NCBI RefSeq assembly: GCF_050947875.1 | Contig: NC_134571.1 | Coordinates: 227,798,024 to 227,862,023, forward strand | Origin: Dermacentor variabilis | Lineage: Eukaryota > Arthropoda > Arachnida > Ixodida > Ixodidae | Reading direction: 5' to 3' | Length of the DNA stretch: 64,000 nt | Part shown: positions 30,975 to 42,584 of the stretch, in pieces | Numbering within the stretch: position 1 is the first letter of the stretch | How the letters are laid out: every line of letters begins with the position of its first letter | Program-made: the position numbers and the translations under genes | The notes under the pieces: generated by a model | The model's database searches: none | Told to the model about the DNA's origin: nothing | What the model saw: only the letters and a program-made list of their open reading frames with translations

Positions 30975-31046
30975 GTTACAAAAAGTTATACTTTGTTAAA
31001 TCGAGAATTTTGTTATACTGAAGTTTGTTATATCAAGGTTTCACAG
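30975..31046 (-). repeat. Orphan pogo-like terminal repeat
   Basis: TTAAATCGAGAATTTTGTTA followed by TACTGAAGTTTGTTATATCA and AGGTTTCACAG matches the style of the pogo termini in this window, read outward to the right. No partner terminus or transposase was found to its left, so only one end remains or the partner is too diverged. Confidence 0.4.
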
Positions 31047-31226
31047 TAGTTCATTTTCCTGCAATAAAGTTGAGTGAGTGCCATGTAGTGCTTCCTGCTT
31101 GTTCTTAGCCTCCCTTTATTACTACGTGGCTACAGACCAAAGGGTTTTGTAGGGTGCCTCATTTATCCAGACGCACTGGCATGGCGGGAGGGTACACATA
31201 TTTGTGCGCACAGTCTCACTACACAC

Positions 31227-31455
31227 CTGCTTTTCTTCCTTGCCGAGGGACGACTGGCAGCGGCTACGGTGCAAATAGAAAGACATGTAGGTCTCGAAGG
31301 CTCCTCGACAGCCCCGACACACCAGCTGGTCGAGGGACTCTGCTGCACGACGCAGGGCTGCCCGCACTTCCTGCTCGCTGAATGGCCGCTCATCATTCAG
31401 TCGTGCCTGCACATGGCACCATTCTATCACGAACATGCACAGCTGCTCTGGTGTC
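31227..31455 (-). CDS. Candidate internal exon of an unrecognised host gene with a zinc-finger-like motif
   Basis: On the minus strand TTGTATTGACCACCAG precedes an open frame reading TPEQLCMFVIEWCHVQAR, FSEQEVRAALRRAAESLDQL and VCRGCRGAFETYMSFYLHRS. The Cys pair (CRGC) and a later His/Cys (LHRSRC) give C-x2-C-x12-H-x3-C, possibly a zinc finger. GAAAAGCAG|GTGTGTAG at the end is a good donor site. It is G+C rich and free of TE motifs. I do not recognise the protein. If unspliced, the frame continues to a stop at 31122. Confidence 0.35.
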
Positions 31456-31675
31456 CTGGTGGTCAATACAAATGTCGGTGAGGAGAAGCAACACTTAACT
31501 GCAGCGCTTGTGACCACATTGTTACTGCACATCCTCCACCGTAGAAAAATACCAGAGAAATGGAAAAGATATCAAAACGACTTCAACAAAACCAGTGTGC
31601 CATGCAACCATGCCATACTTACCTAAAAATGAAAACGTGACAATAGTTTCCTCGCATATCATAATGCATTGTCAT

Positions 31676-31910
31676 GACTTAGGGTGCACTTTGGTGTTGG
31701 GCTGCTAAGCACAAGGTCGTGGGATTGAATCCCGGCCACGGTGGCCGCATTTCGATGGGGGCAAAATGCGAAATGACTCATGTACTCATGTAGATATAGG
31801 TGCACGTTAAAGAACCCCAGGTGGTCAAAATTTCTGGAGTCCCCCATACAATGTGCCTCAAATTATGGTCGTGGTTTTGGCATGTAAAACCCCATAATAT
31901 AACTTATTGT
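31676..31910 (+). mobile_element. Ruka-type tRNA-derived SINE
   Basis: The tRNA-like head reads TTGGTGTTGGGCTGCTAAGC and GGTCGTGGGATTGAATCCCGG, where GGGATTGAATCCC is the B box and GCT stands at the anticodon position of a Ser-type tRNA. The body continues GGCCGCATTTCGATGGGGGC and GGTGCACGTTAAAGAACCCC, ending GGCATGTAAAACCCCATAAT. I recognise this as the tick SINE Ruka from memory of that family. It is diverged and probably transcriptionally silent, and is the best organism marker in the window. Confidence 0.85.
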
Positions 31911-32112
31911 TTGGGGGTGCACTTGAAAATTAACAGACAAAAAAACTTGGTCTCACCACATATAGCTTAGACCACTTATAATGTAACTCCTTATAGTGCA
32001 GAACTGGCTATAACACAGCCTTTTCTGCCTTTGAATGACTTTCCCATGTACAGTGCAGTCTTCTACTTAGAACGATATCAAATGCAGAGTGCCATAAACA
32101 ACAAAATAAGAT

Positions 32113-32172
32113 TAGATAGATAGATAGATAGAGACAGACAGACCGACAGAGAGACAGACAGACAGACAGACA
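32113..32172 (+). repeat. Compound microsatellite (GATA)n-(GACA)n
   Basis: TTAGATAGATAGATAGATAG runs into GACAGACAGACCGACAGAGA and GACAGACAGACAGACAGACA. Two tetranucleotide motifs that differ by one base follow each other. Confidence 0.95.
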
Positions 32173-32750
32173 TTTGTTTAAGGGGAACTTAGCGACGTAA
32201 ATGTAACGATTGTTATGCATGGAAAACGTCATCCAGAAGGCAAAACGTTGATCTATATAACCAATACATGGTGAATAAAATATATACAGTCGAACCTGAC
32301 TATATCGAACCCGTTTACATCGAATTATTCTATATATTGTCACGTAGCAGTGACGGTGAAGAAGGCATCAAAACTTTCATTAACGAAACTAGCGTTTTAT
32401 TGGGCAAACTTGCGCCCTCAAAAGTGGGCTACACTCAAAAAACAATGATAGCGGCGAACACAGTCGGCGATCGTCGAAAATCTGATCAACATGTTAAGCG
32501 CGTCCGCTTTTATACATCAGTTGTCGAATGTTCCAGAGTAATCACTGGGCCCCGATTGCCTTCCACAAACTTCTACATTATTCACGTCGCGCACACATGC
32601 AATCAGATTACACAAGGGTCAGTGACAGACTGCGAATGGAACCATCGATAACATTCCAGAAACTTCCAATACATGCGGGCACGTCCTGCGCTCTGCGATA
32701 ACATTTGTTGGGCGGTGAAAACGCGGTTGCCCGATGAAAATAGACAAGTA

Positions 32751-33878
32751 CAGTCACCCACTGGTTTTCCGGACTCCAAAAATTTGGACATGCTCGATTA
32801 TTCAGCCTGCTTCGCGGCACCGCCATTCTCCCTATAGACCATAATGTATAACAACTGCTGAAAGTTCGAACACCTTGCAACTTGTGGTCTGATTTTTCAG
32901 ACACTCCTTGAGCCAACTCGATTGAGAGCACCACGCACCGACTCTGACCAGTGCATGGTTCGACTTGCTGAACACCATTTTTGTTTTGAAAGGAGCCTCC
33001 TTGCTGCCCCACGAAGTGCCGCTACTGCAAATCCCCGCTCATCATCATCGTTTCTGCCTGGTTCGACAGAGTGGTTACAGCAGTGCCAGTGTCAGCTTAG
33101 TAAGTCATGTCAAGACAATCCAGCAGCCGATTTGTCTCTTTCACGACCTACTGTATAGTAGGTCGTGGTTTCTTCGTGCATGACGCTGCGAGTAGGCCAT
33201 GTTTTTCGTTAGTGCGACTGGTGTCGGTGTGATGGTGTTTGCTTTGTGTTGTGTCGAGGTTGCGGTGATCCAACGTGGCATACGGAAACATCGCGTCAAG
33301 TGTCTAATGCCGCCGACAGTGCCCGCACAGACTGCGCTGGGGAATGCCGGCAAGCCTGTGCCAGGAGGCCTAGGATTTGTCGCCTTCCAATGTGCTCCCT
33401 ACTGATGCCGAAAATGTTCTGCCAAGACCTGAGCAGTGGTTCCATTGCGATTCCTGACACCGTCTCATTTGACAGTTTCACAGGTGCTGACACTGCTGTA
33501 CTGACATGCACAGAACTGGACGACGGCGAGACCATTCGTCAGGTTTCTGCTGCACCGCAGGACGATGACGCCGAGTCGGAAGATGACACACCATGTGCTA
33601 TGCTGCTGTCCCATGCGGAGTGTGTACAAGCAGTGACTGTGCTTTCTGCCGCCTATAGTGACCGTACGACCCTCTCCGAGATTCAGGCTTATCTGATTGT
33701 GCATAAACGGAACAGCGTGCAACGGCGTATTCACAATTTCTTCATGCCTACTGCCGAGCCCGAATAAGTGTGTGGAAATAAAGGATTCAATTTCTTTTTC
33801 TTAATCTGTTTTTCGGACACCTGTTTATTCGGACATTTCCGCAGTCCCCGTGAGGTCTGAATAAATGGCCGGCGATCG
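32751..33878 (+). mobile_element. Pogo-type element (P7) in the Gypsy A 3' LTR
   Basis: TA flanks it (32749-32750, 33879-33880), and the Gypsy LTR reads straight across. The left end CAGTCACCCACTGGTTTTCC and the right end, inverted, CGATCGCCGGCCATTTATTC are weakly similar, with better pairing just inside (TTTGGACATG against GAAATGTCCG). It is about 1.1 kb and keeps only a C-terminal transposase piece. The 33150-33173 stretch CGACCTACTGTATAGTAGGT contains a short palindrome. Confidence 0.7.
33380..33767 (+). pseudogene. CENP-B/pogo transposase C-terminal relic (in P7)
   Basis: The frame reads VSFDSFTGADTAVLTCTELD, an acidic stretch (DDDAESEDD), AECVQAVTVLSAAYSD and NSVQRRIHNFFMPTAEPE before TAA; FF near the end is typical for these tails. 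AATAAAGGATTC at 33776 may be the polyadenylation site. The first part of the transposase, including DDE, is absent. Confidence 0.65.
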
Positions 33879-33989
33879 TACACATGTCAATAACCCCTCT
33901 TTAAAAGCATTAACCCAATGCTGCAAACAAACGAAAGTAATAAACAAAAACACACCCTAGCAAAGAAGCAACAAAGTAAGGAAGTTCGT

Positions 33990-36900
33990 CAGCGTGTGTA
34001 AAAGGGCTTAAGACGCACCACGTGGACCACTTCAGATCGTGCACGGCGCCGTTGTGAACGCGAAATACCATCTGGCACAACCTCATAGTCCAGTGCAACA
34101 ATACGTTGGATGACCTTGTAGGGTCCAAAATAGCGTCGTCGCAATAGTTTCTCACTGAGTCCTCGTCGGCATATTGGGGTCCAAACATGGTCGCCGGGCT
34201 GGTACTCGATGTAGCGTCTTCAGAGGTTGTAGAGTCAGCTGTTGGTACGCTGCTGGTTCTTGATCCGTAGGTGGGCGAGCTGTTGGACATCTTCCGTGCG
34301 CTGGAGATAGGCAGCGACATCAAGATTCTCTTCATCAGTGATGGCATCGAGCGTCGTCGCCGGGTTTGTTCCGTAAACCAGCTTAAACGGCGTGATCTGT
34401 GTTGTTTCTTGTACCACCATGTTGTAAGCGAAGGTTACCTAAGACAGAACGGCATCCCAGGTCTTGTGCTCGACATCGACGTACATTGCTAGCATATTGG
34501 CGAGGGTCTTGTTCAGGCTCTCCGTGAGACCATTCGTCTGCTTGTGGTAGGCAGTTGTTCTCCTGTGGCTTGTCTGGCTGTATTGCAGAATGGCTTGGGT
34601 GAGCTCTGCAGTAAAGGCAGTTCCTCTGTTGGTGATGTTCAGAAGCGTCAGGTCGCAGCAGGATGTTTTCGACAAAATATTTTGCCACCTCGGCTAAGCT
34701 GCCTTTTGGTAGAGCTTTAGTTTTAGCAAAGCGGGTGACATAGTTCGTCGCCACGACGATCCACTTATTTCCGGATGTTGACGTCGGAAACGGCCCAACA
34801 AATCCATCCCGATCTGGTGAAATGGTCGGCAAGGAGGTTCGACTGGCTGTAGTAATCCTGCTGGGTTTGTAGGTGGTGTATTGCGTTGCTGACAGTCTCG
34901 GCATGTCTCAAAGTAATGGGCGACATCGGCGGTCAGACAGGGCCAGTAATAAATACCTTTCCTGTACCCAAGACAGCATCCGGGAGAATCCGAGGTGCCC
35001 AGCGGCTGGATCGTCCCGTAGGGCGTGCAGTATTTCTGGATGCCGCGCTGACGGAACAATAAGGAAGTAGTTGGCGCGGACTGGTGAGAAGTTCTTCTTC
35101 ATGAACAGGTTGTTTTGTAGCGGTAACGAAGACCATCCGCGCTTAAATGCACTAGGGACAACGTCGGTGTTCCCTTCCGAATACTCGATGAGGCCTTTTA
35201 GCTCCGGGTCTGCTTGTTGCTGTTTAGTGAAGTCTTCCGCGCTTATGATTCCAAGGAAGCTGTCGTCGTCGTCGTCGTCTTCCGGCAGGGGATCGATGGG
35301 GGCGTGTAATAGGCAGTCAGCATCAAGAGTGTTTTCGTCCGGACCTGTAGATTACCGTGACGTCATATTCTTGCAGTCTCAGGCTCTACCGCGCCAGCTG
35401 TCCTGAAGGGGCCGCGATGGTCGCTGACTATTTTGAATGGCCTGCTATATAGGTAAGGGCGGAATTTTGCTGTAGCCCAAATGATGGTGAGGCATTCCTT
35501 TTCAGTCGTAGAATAATTGCCTTCTGCTTTTGACAGCGACCAGCTAGCATAAGATATCCCCCGCTCAAGTCCGTCTTTCCTCTGGACTAGAACGGCACCG
35601 AGGCCTAGGCTACTGGCGTCAATGTGGATTTCGGAATCGGCATCCTCGTCGAAGTGAGCAAGTACCGGCGGCCACTGTTGTGGCGCTTTAGTTCTTGAAA
35701 TGGGTCGACCTGCGGCGTTTCCCACTTGAGCTCAACATTACATTTGGTTATATGTGTTAGTGGCTTCACGATGCGTGAAAATCCTTGACAAAGCGCCTAT
35801 AGTAGGCACACATGCCAAGGAATCTATGCACTGTGTTCTTCTTAACGGGCTGTGGGAAGTTTGCTATGGCAGCTGTCTTCTGCAGGTCAGGGCGGACTCC
35901 AGATTTGCAGATCACATGGTCTAGGAACAGAAGCTCATCGTAAGCAAAGCAGCAATTTTTTGGCTTCAGAGTGAGCCCTGATGACTTGATGGCCTCTAAT
36001 ACTGTCGCAAGCCACCTAAGGTGATCCGTCGAAATTTCCGGCGATGACAACGACATCATCCAAGTAAACAAGACACGACTGCCACTTCAATTATGCTAAC
36101 ACCGTGTTCATGACGCGCTGAAACGTTGCAGGCGCCGAGAACAGTCCGAATGGCATGACCTTGAACTCTGAGAGGCCGTCTGGCTTGATGAAGGCGGTCT
36201 TTCCACGATCTCTCTCGTTGACTTCTATTTGCCAGTAGCCAGACTTGAGGTTCATCGATGAGAAGTATTTAGCGTTGCAGAGCTGATCCAATGCATCATC
36301 TATCTGTGGGAGGGGGTATAAATCCTTCTTCGTGATCTTGTTAAGTCAACGATAATCGATGCAGAAATATAGGGTTCCGTCCTTTTTATTCACCAATACT
36401 ACAGGAGATGCCCACGGGTTTTTCAACAGCTGGATGATGTCGTCATTTCGTCGACTTGTTGCCTAATAGCGTCACATTCTCGCATCGAAACTCGGTAAGG
36501 GCTCTGGCGGAGTGGTCGGGCACACTATTCAGTTATTATGCAATGCTTTGCGACTGGTGTTTGCCGAATCCTTGATGATGTCGAAAAGCAGTCTTTGTAT
36601 CATCAAAGCAGACTTCTAAGCTGTTGCTGCTTAATCATGGGGAGACTTGGATTTATATCAAAGTCTGGTTCAGGAACTGCAGTCATCGGGGTAGATGCGG
36701 CAGAATCCAAGAGGACAAACGCATTTCTGGTTTCCAGAATTCCCTTGATGTATGCAATTGTCATGCCCTAGTTGATGTGCTTTAACTCCTGGCTGAAGTT
36801 TGTCAGCAACACTTTCGTTTTTCCTCCGTGCAGTCGAGCGATCCCTCTTGCGACACAAATTTCATGGTCGAGTAGTAGATGTTGGTCACCCTCGTTGACG

Positions 36901-37380
36901 CCTTCTACGTCAGTGGGTGTTTCGTTGCCGATGGAAATAACAGTGCTGGATCGAGGCGGCATGCTCACTTAATCTTTGAGCACGCTCAAGGCGTGGTGAC
37001 TACGAGAGCTATCCGGCGGTCGGTATCACTTGACCTTCCAACAGCATTATCGATTTTGACTGGTCGATGACTGCGCCGTGTTGGTTCAGGAAGTCCATGC
37101 TGAGAATGACATCTTGTAAACACTGTTGGAGGATATCGAAGGTAACAGGGTAAGTCCGGTCATGAAAGGTAGTTCTTGTCGTGCCGATTCCAGTCGGCAT
37201 TATGAGGTGTCTTCTAGCTGTCCGAATTTCAGGGCCTTCCCATGCAGTCTTAACTTTCTTTACCTGGGCGGCAATGTCTCCAGCCATGACGAATCGGTCC
37301 CTGTTTCCACCAAGGCAGTGACTGTGTGGCCATCGAGAAGCATGCTGAGGTTGGTGGTTGTTTGTCTTGCGATACAGTAG
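33990..37380 (-). pseudogene. Gypsy A pol: protease, reverse transcriptase, RNase H, integrase
   Basis: Protease (about 37360-36770): the active site reads ALVETGTD where VDTGA is expected; later QDVILSMDFLNQHGAVID. Reverse transcriptase (36450-35770): SSMNLKSGYWQIEV, MPFGLFSAPATFQRVM, intact YLDD at 36057-36046, and FLGMCAYYRRFVKDF. RNase H (35725-35363): [17 protein letters not shown] and [14 protein letters not shown]. Integrase (35102-34235): HFETCRDCQQR, MDLLGRFR, then VVATNYVTRF and NITNRGTAF, where both catalytic Asp read Asn, and TNGLTESLNKTL. Multiple frameshifts and stops occur. Dead element; protease and integrase centres are altered. Confidence 0.8.
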
Positions 37381-37410
37381 GTCTTGGCATTTGATCACGG
37401 CTGCGTCGCA

Positions 37411-37935
37411 TTAACCTGTGGCTGGTCGGCGTGCCGGAAAAGACGGGCCATCGCCTCCGTGAAGATTGCTATGATTGCTATTGGGAAGCTGTACTCGGGT
37501 TTCCAGTAGCGCTTGGGCGCACTCTTTAGGCATGACGCTTGTGAATGTTTGCAGGAAGCTGGTTCGGAACAGGTCCCACGTCGTTAAGTTGGCTTCTCGA
37601 TTCTCGAACCACATCCTCGCCACATCTTTCATTGCGAAATAGACATGTCGCAGCTTGTCGTTGCTGTTCCAGCTGTTAAACGTAGCGACTCTCTCATACG
37701 TCTCCAGCCAGCTTTCCGGGTCGTCAAATGTGGAACCGTGGAACGTTGCTGGATCCCTGGGCTGCAGCAGAACAATTGGGGCCGCTGCGGCTGCCATTGG
37801 GGCTGTCTTCTTGGTCATCTCTGGACGATCTTCTTGGTTGTCTCTGGTAGAAGTCCGTTTTCCGGGCACAGCTGCTGTAGCCGACGGCTTCCTCCATGTT
37901 CCAGAAAGACGGTGTTGTCCTTGCAGTCCGAGCAT
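37411..37935 (-). pseudogene. Gypsy A gag fragment
   Basis: The minus-strand frame contains IVLLQPRDPATFHGSTFDD and WLETYERVATFNSWNSND, then DVARMWFENREANLTTWDLF. The pattern P..F.G....D...WL..YE......W.......L...L...A..W is that of Gypsy gag capsid domains, and Gypsy C gag reads YITLPAPRDPGVFSGKDGED, then WISLYEHVSRNNRWD. The start is probably near 37980, out of frame with this part. No zinc knuckle was found; the 3' end runs frameshifted toward the protease. Confidence 0.7.
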
Positions 37936-39351
37936 AGATTACGGCTTGTCGGGGGCGTCCGGTACATGAACGTAAAGCACCTCCACCAGATGTCACATAG
38001 CAGTGACAGTGAAGTAGGCAGCAAAACTGTGATTAACAATGAATGAATGAATGTTTAATGTTTTATGGCGCAAGGGCCAAGTATGGCCAAAGAGCGCCAT
38101 GTCCGTGTTAATGAGTTTGCAGTGAAATCATGAGTTTTATGAAGTTGGTGTGACGTGGCTGTAGAGGGGCCTTAAAAATGGTCGCGCTAAAGTGCGCAAA
38201 ATCTGTATCATAAAAGAATGGCGATGACTTATGGCGTGTACTATGAACAATAAGACACATTTAAAAAGAATGATATGATGTCTAAAAATATATCAGGTTA
38301 TATAAGATATGCTACAGCACTACTGCCTCCTTAGAGCCCTTGAACACAAGGGCCTGGAGGCATGTGCTATTCAAAACAATTATCGCAGCGGCATCCTCTG
38401 GAGCGAGGATGCTCTACGAATTTAATGGGCTTATTACGTGTAGAACTACATCCTTTAAGAAGTTGAGGACTGCCTTGGTGTTAAAAAGCGGTTCCTTACC
38501 AAGAAACATAGCCGGGTGTAGAGGGATGTAATAACGGTATGCAAGCGGAAAATGTTTCTTTCTTTCAGGTTCGGCTTTCCGACACTCCAAGAGGACATGG
38601 AGGACGGTCAGCCTCTCACCGCATCTACCACAGGTTGGAGGTTCACTTCCAGTAAGTAGAAAATGATGGGTGCCAAATGTGTGTCCTATTCTGAGGCGAC
38701 AGAATAGGACATCTGTTCGCCGAGATTTTGTTGGGGAGGGCCAAAAACCTAACTGTGGCTTTATAACGTGCAGTTTATTATTTATTTCTACATCCCACAT
38801 GCGTTGCCAGTGGTTTCGCAGTTTCTTTCATATGTAAGGTTTCAGATCTGTGAGAGGCACCAAAGCAGTATTATTAACAGCAGGGAGTGCAATTGACGTA
38901 GCCATCTGGTCTGCCAAAACGTTACCTTCGATTCCCCTGTGGCCGGGTACCCTGCATATGATGATTTGCTGGTTAGATAGATAAGCTTTGCACAGGTCGG
39001 AATAGACCTCAGTAAGTACAGGATTTTTATGTTTGTATGGTGACATTAAGGCCTTCACCACACTTAGGGAGTCTGTATATATAACCGCTTTTTGGAGTTT
39101 TGCTTTCTTTATACGCTTTACAGCCGACCATACAGCGTAGGCCTCTGCCGTAAAGATACTTGTTTCTGGATGTAGTATATAAGATTCCGAGAAGGATGGA
39201 CCGACGGCTGCATAGGACACTCCGGCATGTGACTTAGAAGCGTCTGTGTAGAAGCCTGTGCACGAGTACTTGCACTGAATTTGTAGGAAATGCATTCTTA
39301 TTTCGACCTCTGGAGCTGGAGCGTGTTTTGTGACTTTTAGAAAGGATAGGT

Positions 39352-40211
39352 TGTCACATATAAGAGGGAAGATGAAATAAAATGGTAGACGAAGAAAGGT
39401 TTCCAGAAGACGACGAGGATGGCGTTAAGAATGACGTGGATTAACCGAAGACGAAAGAAGATAAAGAAGAAGTTTCCAGTGAGGTGACAAGAGATGATTG
39501 GTGGAGAAGTATCCGGTGAGATGGAAAGCGACGATTGGTGGAGAAGAGAAGAAGACGAAGAGAAGGATTACGTGGACTAACAAGAAGGCTATAAAAGGGC
39601 GAGGAAGGGCGAGACATGGGGGGAGAAGAAAGCAGCGGAGACTCGGCGGGTGAGGGACGGTTCGACCGGAAGAGAGCGACGCCGGCTACTGCTTCGGCGT
39701 GCTCGTGTTCTACGGCTTTGCACCGCAGACTTTCTGCCGTTCCTGAGCCCGTTCCGGGGAGTCCACGGAGGACGCCACCACCTGCTACGGCCAGGGGTGT
39801 CTCTACCGCTGTCACCACTCTTCCGGGTGGTGCCCCAACGCCAACATCATCGGCCACACCTCCACGGGCGCTCGGACCGGGAGCGGGTACGACGCAACCA
39901 ACGACGCCTCCAGCGACGCCAGTCCTCGAACGTCGAACGCCACTCCGACGCCGGCTACGGGACCCACACCACGCCACATACGCACCGAACCAGACGTGAG
40001 CACGAACGCCAACCACTCTCAATAGAACGCTAGTGGCAGTGTTACCGGTTCGTGTGTACTGATAGTTTTTGTACCGTGTGTGTTAGTTTTGTTAGGTTTG
40101 TGGGCTGCTGTTCGTTTCACGTGGGTTGTATTAAATGCGCGTCTGTGTGGGTACACCTGTCGCCTAGTGCATTCTTTCGGCCAGAGTGTTCACCGGAGGA
40201 GATCCGTGACA
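39352..40211 (+). mobile_element. Solo LTR (860 bp) in LINE-D
   Basis: It starts TGTCACATATAAGAGGG and ends GAGATCCGTGACA (TG...CA), with a 5-bp duplication TAGGT at 39347-39351 and 40212-40216. LINE-D protein reads across it (VIECDL to FLKVTKHAPAPE). A TATA box sits at 39590. No internal retrovirus-like DNA and no second LTR occur in the window, so it is most likely the product of LTR-LTR recombination. The long overlapping open frames at 39441-40033 result from high G+C and are not genes. The family differs from Gypsy A-D. Confidence 0.85.
39590..39597 (+). promoter_or_regulatory. TATA box of the solo LTR
   Basis: TATAAAAG within GGCTATAAAAGGGCGAGG, about 240 bp into the LTR. A start site would be expected near 39620. 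The G+C-rich stretch after it would be the transcribed R-U5 part. ATTAAA at 40131 could serve for 3' processing. Orientation of the solo LTR is inferred from this. Confidence 0.55.
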
Positions 40212-41983
40212 TAGGTCACATTCTATCACCTGCCACTCCCAAGGAGGTAAAGGCTTGGTTAGGCGCATTAAGGGAAGCTCGAGGAGTGGGACATGCATTT
40301 CATCGCTAAGCTCCTTCACACGCAGTGAGAAAGGCTGTCTTATAGACGGACGGTTGCGGATAAGTGTAGCATACGTCATATCGGTAATGGTATTAAAACA
40401 TGGGTGTTCAGGAATGGAATGCACTTTAAGGAAATAAGTAAAGCTGACGTATGATCTCTGTAAGTGGAGCGGCCACTCATCCGATTCGGCATATAGGCTT
40501 TCGATCGGGCTTGTTCTGAAAGCACCAGTGGCTAGGCGGATACCTAGGACAGGATCCAGCATCCTTAGCGCGCGCTCGGGGCGGCAGAGTTATACACTAC
40601 GGCCCAATAATTCAATCGTGACTGTATTAGGCTCTTGTAGAGATTCATTAGACACTTTCGGTCACTACCCCACGTAGTCTTGGATAGAAGTTTCATTAAA
40701 TTCATTGTTTTTAGACATTTTTCTTTCAGATATTTGATGTGTAGAATGAAAGTGAGTCTATCGTCAAGTATAATACCTAGGAATTTGTGCTCTTTGTTGA
40801 TAGGAATTTGTTGTCCACACAGTTCTAAGCAAGGATCCGGGACCAGGCCTCTCTTTCGTTTAAAAAGAACACAAGAACTTTTGTGAGGATTGATTTTAAA
40901 TCCGTTTTTCTCTGCCCACTTGGATACTTTGTTCAAACCATGCTGTACCTGTCTCTTGCACACTGCGAGGTTACATTATTTAAAAGCTATTTGAATGTCG
41001 TCCACATAGACAAGAGTAAAAAATGGCCGGTGGTAATGAAGCACGAAGCGTGTTCATCTTCACTATAAAGAGCGTGCAGCTAAGCACGCCTCACTGGGGT
41101 ACACCAGTTCCTTGTGTAAAAGGACGTGACATTACATTGCCGACTTTTACACGGAATGTGCGATCGGATAAATAGCTTTCTATGGGGTTTAGCATATTAC
41201 CATGAATGCCCATTTCTGCCAAGTCTCTTAAGATTCCGTAGCGCCACGTTGTGTCGTATGCTTTCTCCATATCAAGGAATATGGATAGGAAAAACTGTTT
41301 GTGTACAAATGCGTCACGGATGTTTCCTTCGATGCGTACAAGATGGTCAGTTGTGGAGCGCCCTTCTCTGAAACCACACTGATAGGGATCAAGCATGTTG
41401 TTCAGTTCAAGGTAATGTATGAGTCTGCGATTAATCATTTTTTCAAATACCTTACAAAGGCAACTTGTGAGTGCTATCGGGCAGTAACTTGCCACTGAGG
41501 AAGGGTCTTTGCCTTGTTTCAAAACAGGAACCACAATGGTTTCTTTCCATGCAGTTGGAAGGTATCCTGCAGCCCAAATGGTGTTGAAAAGTGTGAGGAG
41601 TGTAACTTGGGTGTCATTGTGTAAGTGTTTGATCATTTCATTCATGATTCTGTCAGATCCCAGTGCAGAGCTCTTGCATGCGCTCAAGGCAGCTCTCAAC
41701 TCGGCAATACTGAAAGGCCGGTCATAGGGTTCATTCTGTCTGGGTTTTCGTTTTAATGGCTTACGTTCTTCTATTTGTTTATATTTGAGAAAAGATTGCG
41801 AATAATTGGTTGAACTTGACACTCTCTCAAAATGCTCCCCAAGTGAATCTGCCTGATCTTGCAGGGTATCGCCTTGTGTGTTTACCAAAGGGAGGGAAAA
41901 TGTTTGTCGCCCTCTTATCCTATTAACCCTGTTCCAGGCTTTGGCCTCATCTCTGAATGAGTTAATACTTGATAAAAACTTGT

Positions 41984-42027
41984 GCAAAGTCCCAAGGCAG
42001 GCGGATTCGCCTGCCTTGGGACTTTGC
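41984..42027. repeat. Perfect 20-bp inverted repeat (hairpin) in LINE-D ORF2
   Basis: GCAAAGTCCCAAGGCAGGCG and its exact reverse complement CGCCTGCCTTGGGACTTTGC are separated by four bases (GATT). They lie at the point where LINE-D ORF2 loses its frame between endonuclease and reverse transcriptase. No terminal-repeat or target-duplication features are present. Confidence 0.95.
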
Positions 42028-42584
42028 TTTTTTAAAGTTCATAAGATTCTCTGGAGTGGGAGAAGCGCGTAGCAACCCCCACGCCTTGTTCTGATTCTTA
42101 CGGGCGATCCTACATTCGCTGTTCCACCACGGTACACGTCGTTTGCATGCCAGACCACTCACTTCGGATATGCATTTTGATGCGGCATCTATTATGAATG
42201 ATGTAAGATACTCCACAGCAGCATCAATTTCTAAAGAAGACATGTCGGCCCATGAGATGTTAGTGAGAGTTCGAAATTTCTCCCTGTTGGCTGTGTATAT
42301 CTTCCACCTAGGAGCTTGTGGAGGATATTCGTTTTCTTTAGATGTTCTTATCAGTATAGGGAAGTGGTCGCTCCCGTAAGGATTGTTCGTAACTTCCCAT
42401 TCGAGTTTGGGCAGTATGAACGGGGAAGCTATACTAAGATCTATTGAAGAAAAGGTTCTGTTTGCAAGGGAGTAATACGTGGGTTCCTTCTTATTCAGCA
42501 AGCACGCACCTGAAGAAAAAAGGAACTGTTCAACAAGACGACCTCACGCGTCTGTACGAGAGTCGCCCCACAAGGAGCCAATGC

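Larger units (their letters stand above)
32338..33889 (-). repeat. 3' LTR of Gypsy A, interrupted by pogo element P7
   Basis: The LTR parts are 32338-32750 and 33881-33889, joined across P7 (32751-33878). They correspond to 37991-38039 plus 44917-45282. Shared landmarks are GCCCTCAAAAG..GGCTACACTC (32417 and 44942) and GCGATAACATTTGTT (32694 and 45219). Confidence 0.8.

Noticed and set aside
31684..31744. tRNA-Ser-like sequence
   Set aside because: Continuous with the Ruka SINE body; no acceptor-stem pairing, so not a tRNA gene.
39441..40033. Long overlapping open frames on both strands (up to 193 codons)
   Set aside because: They lie wholly within the G+C-rich solo LTR, overlap on both strands and have low-complexity Arg/Pro/Ser composition; the LTR boundaries and TAGGT duplication explain the sequence.
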